Below, piece after piece: positions 42,877 to 50,345 of a stretch of DNA of 64,000 bases. Made by a program: the position numbers and the translations under genes. The notes beneath the pieces were generated by a model that saw nothing but the letters and a program-made list of their open reading frames with translations, was not told the DNA's origin and did not search any database. This DNA is from JAAYJK01 sp964501655 (GTDB taxonomy: Bacteria > Bacillota > Syntrophomonadia > Syntrophomonadales > Syntrophomonadaceae): contig CAZCTN010000008.1 in the NCBI GenBank assembly GCA_964501655.1, positions 48,462 through 112,461 on the forward strand. Direction: 5' to 3'. Position 1 is the first letter of the stretch. Each line of letters opens with the position of its first letter.

Positions 42877-44010
42877 ATGAAAACCGCCAAACGACTAACC
42901 GCACTGATGTTTACCCTGGTCTTTATGATAACTGCAATATTACCGGTGTATGCTGATAACATTGAGGAAACCCAGCGAAAACTGCAGGATGTGAGTCGTC
43001 AGATCGAGGCTCAGCAGAGTAATATCACTCAAGCCAAACAACAGGAAAACTCTATTACGGGGCAGCTGGAAATCCTGGAAAAGAGCATGGCCGACAAGGA
43101 ACAGGAGATAAAAGCTCTGGCCACCCGCATCAGCCGATTGGAAGATGATATAGCTAAAACTGAGGAAGAGATCAGGATCAGTGAAGAGGAACTGCAGGTG
43201 CAGATCGACTACCTGTGTGAACGGCTGGTATACATGTACGAGGATGGCATGGATATATCCTATCTGGAGGTGCTGTTTTCCGCTACCGACATCAAAGATT
43301 TTCTGACCCGTTATGATCTGCTGCAGTATATAGTGGAACAGGATATGGAATTGATTGATTCCATAAACAAGCATAAACGGGCATTGGATATCAAGAAAAA
43401 TGACCTGGAGATACAAAAGAAAGATTTGGAGAATCTGAGGCAAGCCCAGGAAGCCCAGCGCAGCCAGTTGGCGGAGCAATCCAGTGAGAAGAAGGATTTA
43501 CTCGACAGCGTAAGGCAGGAAAAGAGCAGTTATGAAAAGGCCCTGGAAGAACTGGAACGCACCTCCCGCGAACTGGAGGATTTAATTAGAAGATCACAAT
43601 CCGGAGAACAGCTGGGTACTGGTGTGTATACCTGGCCAGCCCCGGGTTACAGCACTATAACCTCAGCCTATGGGATGCGCTATCATCCCATACTGAAAAC
43701 CAGGAAACTGCATACCGGGGTCGATATCGGAGCCCCCTCAGGAGCCAAAATCGTAGCGGCTGACAGCGGCAGAGTAATATTTGTAGGCTGGTCGGGCGGT
43801 TATGGTCAGACTATAATTATCGACCATGGGGCCGGAATGTCCACACTGTATGCCCATCAATCCAAATTTGCGGTAAGCAGCGGGCAAAATGTAGTCAAGG
43901 GCGAAGTTATCGGCTATGTAGGCAGTACGGGCTGGAGTACCGGGCCCCACCTGCATTTTGAGGTTCGAATAAACGGTAATCCCACCGATCCTATGGCTTA
44001 TATAAGGTAA
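42877..44010 (+). CDS. Secreted coiled-coil M23 peptidase (EnvC/PcsB-type hydrolase)
   Basis: A 377-aa exported protein. A signal peptide lies at about 1-26. Two long coiled-coil segments (30-110 and 160-235) surround a hinge. A C-terminal LytM/M23 domain at about 265-377 carries the zinc ligands in LHTGVDIGAPSG (H..D), and the HLHFEVRINGNPTDPM motif. All metal ligands appear intact, so it may itself be an active endopeptidase. Position directly after ftsEX strongly suggests it is the hydrolase controlled by FtsX. Confidence 0.93.
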   Translation: MKTAKRLTALMFTLVFMITAILPVYADNIEETQRKLQDVSRQIEAQQSNITQAKQQENSITGQLEILEKSMADKEQEIKALATRISRLEDDIAKTEEEIRISEEELQVQIDYLCERLVYMYEDGMDISYLEVLFSATDIKDFLTRYDLLQYIVEQDMELIDSINKHKRALDIKKNDLEIQKKDLENLRQAQEAQRSQLAEQSSEKKDLLDSVRQEKSSYEKALEELERTSRELEDLIRRSQSGEQLGTGVYTWPAPGYSTITSAYGMRYHPILKTRKLHTGVDIGAPSGAKIVAADSGRVIFVGWSGGYGQTIIIDHGAGMSTLYAHQSKFAVSSGQNVVKGEVIGYVGSTGWSTGPHLHFEVRINGNPTDPMAYIR

Positions 44011-44014
44011 GAAA

Positions 44015-44043
44015 CATCGCCCTCTCTCTGCGGGAGGGCGATG
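44015..44043 (+). terminator. Hairpin after M23 gene, possible terminator
   Basis: Perfect 10-bp stem CATCGCCCTC / GAGGGCGATG with a 9-nt loop. No T-run follows, so termination is uncertain. The rest of the 270-nt gap to the next gene shows nothing clear. Confidence 0.45.
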
Positions 44044-44278
44044 GCCGTCCCTGGCTCGGGGGAAGTTTAAGCGATCCAGGGCGAATACTGTGCAGTCGGG
44101 CTGCCCGACTCTGCTGGAAATATATTAACCTGACCAGGAAGAGTGCTTTCTGGTTATAATTTTGGCTCGCTGCTGGGCAGCTTGACCTGGGATAATATTC
44201 CTGGCATTGTGTTTACGGATGATCAGGAGTAACATAAAATCCAGGGTTATTTAATACAATACTAGTGGTGGTGAAGAT

Positions 44279-45430
44279 TTGAATAAAGGAAAAGGCTTTT
44301 TAAAAGGACTAAATATTCTGTTTGCATCCCTGGGAGTACTATTCACGGCAGGTATAATATTTATACTGGTGGTAAATCCTTTGGGTTTAGGAACCCTGCT
44401 GAGTGTGGTAGGTCTGGTCAATACTCAGTCCTTGTATGATATTTCCTCCCAGCAGATGATGGAAGGGGCATCGGCCGGAATAGTAAATGCCCTGGATGAT
44501 CCCTATTCCACTTATCTGGACCAGCATACCTGGCAGGAACTAAGGATTAGGTTGGAAGCCAAATTCGGCGGGATTGGGGTTTATGTCTTCCAGGATAACG
44601 AAGGGACGATAAAATTATATTCTCCGATCAAAGGCACCCCGGCTTTCGAGGCCGGAGTGCAGCATGGAGATATTCTGACCAGGATAAATGGCCAAAGTAC
44701 TATTAATATGACTCAGGATGATGCCGTGAACCTGATGAGGGGGGACCCCGGTACCCAGGTAGAGTTGACTGTTTATCGTGAATCGGATAATAAGGAGTAT
44801 GTATTCCAGATAATAAGGGAAATAATAAATGTGCCTTCAGTTGAAGAAGAAGTGCTGGATGCCGATAAAGGTATAGGCTATATTAGGCTGACTCAATTTC
44901 ACAACCTGTCCTCCCGGGAGATGCTGGAAAGCGTTGACCGGCTGGTAAATCAGGAAGGAGTAAAAGGTTTGGTTTTGGATCTGCGCAACAACGGAGGAGG
45001 CGAGTTTGAAGCCGCAATCGATATAGCCAGCATCTTCCTGAACGAAGGGGATGAAGTAGTCAGTTCAGCTGATGTCAGGGGCAGGAAAAAAATATATCGA
45101 GCCAGTGTCGGGCAGACCAGTATCCCGCTGGTAGTGCTGGTAAACCAGGACAGCGCCAGTGCCTCGGAAATTCTGGCGGCCGCACTGCAGGATAACCAGA
45201 GAGCTAAACTGGTGGGAGTTACCACTTACGGCAAAGGGTTGGTGCAAACGGTCTTCCCCTTGAGGAATGGAGGAGCTCTGAAACTGACTACCCAGAAGTA
45301 TTTTACTCCCAGTGGTACAGATATAAACGAGATTGGGGTAATACCTGATTATACCGTTGCTCAAAATCCTGAAATAAACGAGGATCTCCAGCTGAACAAG
45401 GCGGTTGAGGTGCTGGAAAAGCAACTGTAA
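44279..45430 (+). CDS. ctpB: S41 family C-terminal processing protease
   Basis: A 383-aa CtpA/CtpB-type protease. An N-terminal membrane anchor (ILFASLGVLFTAGIIFILVV, in part) is followed by a PDZ domain at about 95-175 (FEAGVQHGDILTRINGQS). The S41 core has LRNNGGGEFEAAIDIAS, the serine in DSASASEILAAALQDN and the lysine in TTYGKGLVQTVFPL. Start is TTG 44279 with GGTGGTGA upstream. The place between ftsEX and a MinJ-like gene matches B. subtilis ctpB, which cleaves SpoIVFA during sporulation. A role in hydrolase control is equally possible. Confidence 0.93.
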   Translation: MNKGKGFLKGLNILFASLGVLFTAGIIFILVVNPLGLGTLLSVVGLVNTQSLYDISSQQMMEGASAGIVNALDDPYSTYLDQHTWQELRIRLEAKFGGIGVYVFQDNEGTIKLYSPIKGTPAFEAGVQHGDILTRINGQSTINMTQDDAVNLMRGDPGTQVELTVYRESDNKEYVFQIIREIINVPSVEEEVLDADKGIGYIRLTQFHNLSSREMLESVDRLVNQEGVKGLVLDLRNNGGGEFEAAIDIASIFLNEGDEVVSSADVRGRKKIYRASVGQTSIPLVVLVNQDSASASEILAAALQDNQRAKLVGVTTYGKGLVQTVFPLRNGGALKLTTQKYFTPSGTDINEIGVIPDYTVAQNPEINEDLQLNKAVEVLEKQL

Positions 45431-45557
45431 TACCGTTACCCAGGATGGGGGTCCGGTTATCTGCCCCGGAAAGGAACAGCCTGGCTGACATGCGGGGAAC
45501 ACATTCCTGTATTCTCCTGCTTTTGCAGCTGCGGGAGTAATTAGGAGGGCAGCTTAC

Positions 45558-46808
45558 TTGGAGATGATCATTGGCATATTGACATTAGTGGGGCGGGTTA
45601 TGATGGAAACCATTACCTCGCCCTTTTTTCTATCCGTTTACCTGCTGCTTTTCACCCTGGTCTGCTGGCAGTACAAACGGATGGAGAGCATCAGCGAGAA
45701 ACTGACCGGCAGCGGTGAGGGTAATTTCCTGCGTTCGGCCCTGCAATCCTCTCTGGTTGGGATACTGGGTGGTTTGCTGGGCAGCCTGCTGCTGATTATA
45801 CTGGGCATTAACCTGGATAGTATTGGATTTGTCTATCTATGGATATTGGCTCTCCTGCTGATGCTGATCAACCAGCGCTTTCTGTGTTTTGCTTATGCAG
45901 CCGGTCTGCTTTCCTTATCCAGCCTCCTGTTCTCTTTTCCGGCTATCAGCATCCCCCACCTGCTGGCCCTGGTAGCTGTGCTGCATATGGTGGAGAGCTT
46001 TTTGATCCTGCTTAATGGCCATAATTACCCCATCCCCCTTTACGTAAAAAAGCAGGGAAAGATCATAGGAGGTCTGAATCTGCAGAAATTCTGGCCCCTG
46101 CCTCTGCTGGCCCTGGTAGGAGTATCGGGGCTGAATCCGGGGGAAGGCCTGGCCATGCCAGGATGGTGGCCTTTAATGTCGGAATATTCCGGCATTACTG
46201 ATCAAACTTATACCCTTCTGCCGGTGCTGGCGATACTGGGTTACGGGGAAATAACCACCACCAGCCCTCCAGCCCTGAGAGTTAGAAAATCTTCCCTCAA
46301 CCTGTTTATCTATAGCCTGGTATTGCTGCTGCTGGCCAGCATATCCTGCCGCCTGACCTACCTGGCCATTGTTGCCGCTCTTTTTGCCCCCCTGGGGCAT
46401 GAACTGGTGATCTGGTTGGGAATGCGTGAAGAGAGCAATCGCCGTCCATTATATGTCCGAAGCGGGGAGGGGATAGCGGTTTTGAAGGTGAGAGCAGGGA
46501 GTCCGGCGGCCCGGGCCGGCATCAGGGAAAGCGACATAATAACTAGAGTCAATGGCTTTAAGGTGGATCATTATGCAGCAGCCCGGGAAATATTGTCGGG
46601 ATTCAGCCGGCCGCATCTGGAGATCAAGCGAGCCGGACAGGTTATTATGGTCAGGCTGGCCACAGCAGCCGATGATGATCCCGGCATAATCCCGGTACCG
46701 GAGGAGCCGGTGGCTAGATATATGCCTATTGATGAAGACCGGATATTTAAGCTGGCTCGTCGCCTCTGGCATAGATTCGGTAAAATCCCCCGCAGCCACA
46801 GCAGCTAA
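45558..46808 (+). CDS. MinJ-like polytopic membrane protein with C-terminal PDZ domain
   Basis: A 416-aa protein. About seven to eight membrane segments fill residues 1-300 (for example GILGGLLGSLLLIILGI). A PDZ domain lies at about 310-385 (VRAGSPAARAGIRESDIITRVNG). This is the build of B. subtilis MinJ, the bridge between DivIVA and MinD, and the gene has the same neighbours (ctpB before, uvrBA after). Start is TTG 45558 with AGGAGGG at 45543-45549. The functional equivalence is inferred from architecture and synteny. Confidence 0.75.
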   Translation: MEMIIGILTLVGRVMMETITSPFFLSVYLLLFTLVCWQYKRMESISEKLTGSGEGNFLRSALQSSLVGILGGLLGSLLLIILGINLDSIGFVYLWILALLLMLINQRFLCFAYAAGLLSLSSLLFSFPAISIPHLLALVAVLHMVESFLILLNGHNYPIPLYVKKQGKIIGGLNLQKFWPLPLLALVGVSGLNPGEGLAMPGWWPLMSEYSGITDQTYTLLPVLAILGYGEITTTSPPALRVRKSSLNLFIYSLVLLLLASISCRLTYLAIVAALFAPLGHELVIWLGMREESNRRPLYVRSGEGIAVLKVRAGSPAARAGIRESDIITRVNGFKVDHYAAAREILSGFSRPHLEIKRAGQVIMVRLATAADDDPGIIPVPEEPVARYMPIDEDRIFKLARRLWHRFGKIPRSHSS

Positions 46809-47047
46809 AGGCTATGCGGTTGTATTACCGCCCATTGACTGCCGACTTAAGCCGTTGCTGGCAGCTTTGCTCAAAAAGGAGAAAAGATCTGCCCCGCTTC
46901 TTGGGCCGGGGATTCCTCTTAACCATACCGGCAGCGGGCTTTTTAACCCCTGCCGGGCTGCCGCAGTGGGTTGAAAAATGTTCACCTTTGGTCCAGGTTA
47001 TGAATATATTAATTATGATTACAAGGGGGCTAAAGGGAGGTAATGTA

Positions 47048-48124
47048 TTGAGCGGCAAAGGGAAAATCAGCTATGTCTTTACCAGCAGTTACAGTGACCG
47101 GGGTTTTTATACTTTTATCCCCGGTTTGCTGGAAGGACTGAAGAAGGTATATGTGCTGAAGGGGGCGCCTGGATCGGGGAAATCAACCTTGATCAGAAGT
47201 CTGGGTGATGAAATGTCCGAACGGGGGTATGAAGTGGATTTCTGGATGTCGGCGGAGGATTCCATGAATCCGGAGGGACTATACATCATACAATTGGAAT
47301 GCGCGGTGGTAAATGGCAATCTGCCGGTAGCCATCGATCCGCGGTATCCGGGTTTGACCGGATCTATAGTTAATTTATCCGAATATCTGGATGAAATGAG
47401 CATCAGTCCATGGGGAGCTGAAATTGTTGAACTGGTGGACCAGGTGCTGGTGCAGTCAAGGGCGGCTGAGGAACTTCTTCACCAGGCTTCCGCGGTTCGG
47501 GAGCAGATGATACAGGCGGGCTGCCAGCAAATGGATGAAAATAGGGTTAATTTGCTGCTTGATCGGCTGGAGAAGGAAATCCTTCAGCAGCAGCCCGGAG
47601 GCCGGCATTATTTTGGCACCTCCCTTACTGCGGATGGGATTGTCAATTATGTGGATGAGATTAGCAGCCGCTGCAAGATAAGATACCTGCTGAAAGGGTC
47701 GGCGGGAGCCGGCAGGATAATAGACGAAATGGCGGTTAGAGCTAAAAAAAGCGGGTATTCGGTAGAGTATTATCACTGCGGGATCAATCCTTCCCGGGTG
47801 ATTATGCTCATAGTATCCCATCTGCAGCTGGCAATAATCGATGCCGGTGATGCAGAGCTGTCCATTCGCCCCGGGGACCGGCTGGTGGATATGACGGATT
47901 GCATGGGGGAACCCGCTGCTCCGGATCAGGCCCAGGAGCAAACCGTTTTTCAGCGGCATTATGAAGGCCTGCTTATGCAGGCCCAGGGAGAGCTGGAAGG
48001 GGCTCATAAAGCTCGCAGGAATTTAAAGCGTTTGTACTCTTCGGCACTAAATTTCGAGTTACTGGAGCAAAAACGCCAGGAGCTTTTCCAGGCCATCGTT
48101 GCATGCGCAAAGGATAATAGTTGA
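47048..48124 (+). CDS. P-loop ATPase-like protein, two related halves
   Basis: A 358-aa cytoplasmic protein of a family seen in Clostridia and often left as hypothetical ATP-binding protein. The first half has an intact Walker A at about residues 35-42 (GAPGSGKST). The second half has a similar beta-strand plus loop (YLLKGSAGAGRIIDEM), but its lysine is replaced by arginine and no serine/threonine follows. Only the first site is likely to bind ATP. Start is TTG 47048 with AAAGGGAGG at 47032-47040; the frame extends 78 codons upstream without a ribosome site. Function unknown. Confidence 0.7.
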   Translation: MSGKGKISYVFTSSYSDRGFYTFIPGLLEGLKKVYVLKGAPGSGKSTLIRSLGDEMSERGYEVDFWMSAEDSMNPEGLYIIQLECAVVNGNLPVAIDPRYPGLTGSIVNLSEYLDEMSISPWGAEIVELVDQVLVQSRAAEELLHQASAVREQMIQAGCQQMDENRVNLLLDRLEKEILQQQPGGRHYFGTSLTADGIVNYVDEISSRCKIRYLLKGSAGAGRIIDEMAVRAKKSGYSVEYYHCGINPSRVIMLIVSHLQLAIIDAGDAELSIRPGDRLVDMTDCMGEPAAPDQAQEQTVFQRHYEGLLMQAQGELEGAHKARRNLKRLYSSALNFELLEQKRQELFQAIVACAKDNS

Positions 48125-48226
48125 AGTATTTCCCGGCAAGTGTTAATCTTACTGATAGAGTATAGCCAGGATAAAAAATTGGCTGAAGTTCATTAAGCCT
48201 GCATAGATGCGGCAGTTCCTTGATAT

Positions 48227-48252
48227 AGTATTGGGAAATCCCAATACTTTTG
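48227..48252 (+). terminator. Terminator before uvrB
   Basis: Perfect 9-bp stem AGTATTGGG / CCCAATACT with an AAAT loop, then TTTGTTATT. It separates the P-loop gene from uvrB. Confidence 0.82.
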
Positions 48253-48305
48253 TTATTATTATGAGAAGATTTGCCTGAACGGGCATCAATTTCGGGAGAA
48301 ATTAT

Positions 48306-50303
48306 ATGAAAGAATTTCAACTTCATGCGGATTATTCCGCAACCGGGGATCAGCCTCAGGCTATATCCAGCTTGGTCAGCGGACTGCTTGAGGGCCAGAG
48401 AGAACAGGTATTGCTGGGAGTAACCGGGTCGGGAAAAACCTTTACCATGGCCAGAATTATTGAAGAATTGCAGCGTCCGGCTCTGGTAATGGCACCCAAC
48501 AAGACTCTGGCCGGGCAGCTTTATTCTGAATTCAAGCAGTATTTCCCTGAGAACGCGGTCGAATACTTTATCAGCTACTATGATTACTATCAGCCGGAGG
48601 CTTATGTGCCCCAGACTGATACCTATATAGAAAAGGATTCTTCCATCAATGATGAGATAGACAAGCTGAGACATTCGGCTACTGCGGCACTGCTGGAACG
48701 GAGAGACGTTATTATAGTAGCCAGTGTATCATGTATATATGGACTGGGGGCTCCCCAGGATTATTATGAACTGGCGGTATCCCTGCGGCCGGGTATGGAA
48801 ATACCGCGGGATGACCTGCTGCGCAGCCTGGTCCATATCCAGTATGAACGCAATGAAGTGGCATTCTATCGGGGCACTTTCCGAGTCCGAGGCGATGTAG
48901 TGGAAATATTTCCCGCATCCAGCGGAGAACGAGCCATAAGAGTGGAGTTTTTTGGTGACGAAATCGAGCGGATGATAGAATTCAACCCCCTGACCGGTGA
49001 AATCATAGGTAAGCGGATGCATGTCATGATATTCCCGGCTTCTCACTTTGTCACTACCCGGGATAAAATGCTGGCAGCGGCAGAAGAAATAGAGGAGGAA
49101 CTGCAGCAGCAGACCGAACACTTCAAAAGCACCGGGCAGTTGCTGGAAGCCCAGCGAATAGGGCAGAGAACCCGCTATGATCTGGAGATGATCAAGGAAG
49201 TAGGCTATTGCAAGGGGATAGAAAACTATTCCCGTTACATCACCGGGAGGCAGAGGGGAGAACCTCCTTACACCTTGATAGATTTTTTCCCCTCTGACTA
49301 CCTGCTGTTCATGGATGAATCACATATAGGAGTGCCCCAGGTCCGGGGTATGTATGAAGGTGACCGGGTGCGCAAACAGAACCTGGTGGACTTCGGTTTT
49401 CGCCTGCCCTCGGCTTTGGATAACCGTCCTTTGAAATTTGACGAGTTCAAGGCAAAGGTACAGCAGGTTGTATATGTCAGTGCTACTCCAGGGCCTTATG
49501 AACTGCAGCATGGCACTCAGGTGGCGGAACAGATTATCCGACCTACCGGCCTGGTAGATCCGGAGATAGAGGTTAAACCCACCGAGAATCAGATTGACGA
49601 CCTGATGGAAAACATCCAGCAAAAGGTGGCTCGGGGATTCCGGGTCCTGGTTACTACTCTGACCAAGAGGATGGCGGAAGATCTCTGTGATTACCTGGCC
49701 GATGCCAGGATAAAAGTAAGGTATCTGCATTCTGATATAGATGCCCTGCAGAGAATGGATATCTTAAGGGAACTGCGTTCAGGGGTTTTTGACGTGCTGG
49801 TAGGAATCAACCTGCTGCGGGAAGGGCTGGATCTGCCCGAGGTAGCCCTGGTGGCCATACTGGACGCAGACAAGGAAGGCTTTCTCCGCTCAGAAAGGTC
49901 TTTGATACAGACTATCGGCCGGGCGGCCCGCAATGCGGAAGGAAAAGTGATAATGTATGCGGATCGGGTCACCCCCTCCATGAAGCAGGCTATAGAAGAG
50001 ACGGATCGCAGACGCAGCAAGCAGATGGAATACAATCGGATACACGGGATAACTCCGGAGAGTATTAAGAAGGCGGTTTACCAAGCTATTGAAGCAACTA
50101 TCGCGGAAGACCCGGCCGAATATGACGTTAGTAATTTTGTCTCCATGGGCCGGGAAGACCGGGAACGGTTGGCTGGCGAGATGCAGCGGGATATGATCAG
50201 CGCGGCGGAAAAGCTGGATTTTGAGAGGGCCGCCGAACTGAGGGATATGATCAAACAACTGCTGGAACCTCCGCGAAAGGGCCGCAGCAAAAAAAGAAGA
50301 TAA
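48306..50303 (+). CDS. uvrB: Excinuclease ABC subunit B
   Basis: A 665-aa damage-verification helicase of nucleotide excision repair. Walker A GVTGSGKTFT is near residue 40. The beta-hairpin region YYDYYQPEAYVPQTDTY inserts between DNA strands. Other marks are DESHIGVPQVRGMY and late helicase motifs (LREGLDLPEVALVAILDAD). The C-terminal UVR motif (FERAAELRDMIKQL) is the UvrC contact. No LexA-type SOS box was seen in the 180 nt upstream. uvrA follows after 42 nt. Confidence 0.98.
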   Translation: MKEFQLHADYSATGDQPQAISSLVSGLLEGQREQVLLGVTGSGKTFTMARIIEELQRPALVMAPNKTLAGQLYSEFKQYFPENAVEYFISYYDYYQPEAYVPQTDTYIEKDSSINDEIDKLRHSATAALLERRDVIIVASVSCIYGLGAPQDYYELAVSLRPGMEIPRDDLLRSLVHIQYERNEVAFYRGTFRVRGDVVEIFPASSGERAIRVEFFGDEIERMIEFNPLTGEIIGKRMHVMIFPASHFVTTRDKMLAAAEEIEEELQQQTEHFKSTGQLLEAQRIGQRTRYDLEMIKEVGYCKGIENYSRYITGRQRGEPPYTLIDFFPSDYLLFMDESHIGVPQVRGMYEGDRVRKQNLVDFGFRLPSALDNRPLKFDEFKAKVQQVVYVSATPGPYELQHGTQVAEQIIRPTGLVDPEIEVKPTENQIDDLMENIQQKVARGFRVLVTTLTKRMAEDLCDYLADARIKVRYLHSDIDALQRMDILRELRSGVFDVLVGINLLREGLDLPEVALVAILDADKEGFLRSERSLIQTIGRAARNAEGKVIMYADRVTPSMKQAIEETDRRRSKQMEYNRIHGITPESIKKAVYQAIEATIAEDPAEYDVSNFVSMGREDRERLAGEMQRDMISAAEKLDFERAAELRDMIKQLLEPPRKGRSKKRR

Positions 50304-50345
50304 TGGGGTTGGCTCTGCCAATCGTGATTTACAGGAGAGATTAAC

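Noticed and set aside
48125..48305. LexA/SOS box ahead of uvrB
   Set aside because: No GAAC-N4-GTTC-type palindrome was found in the intergenic region.
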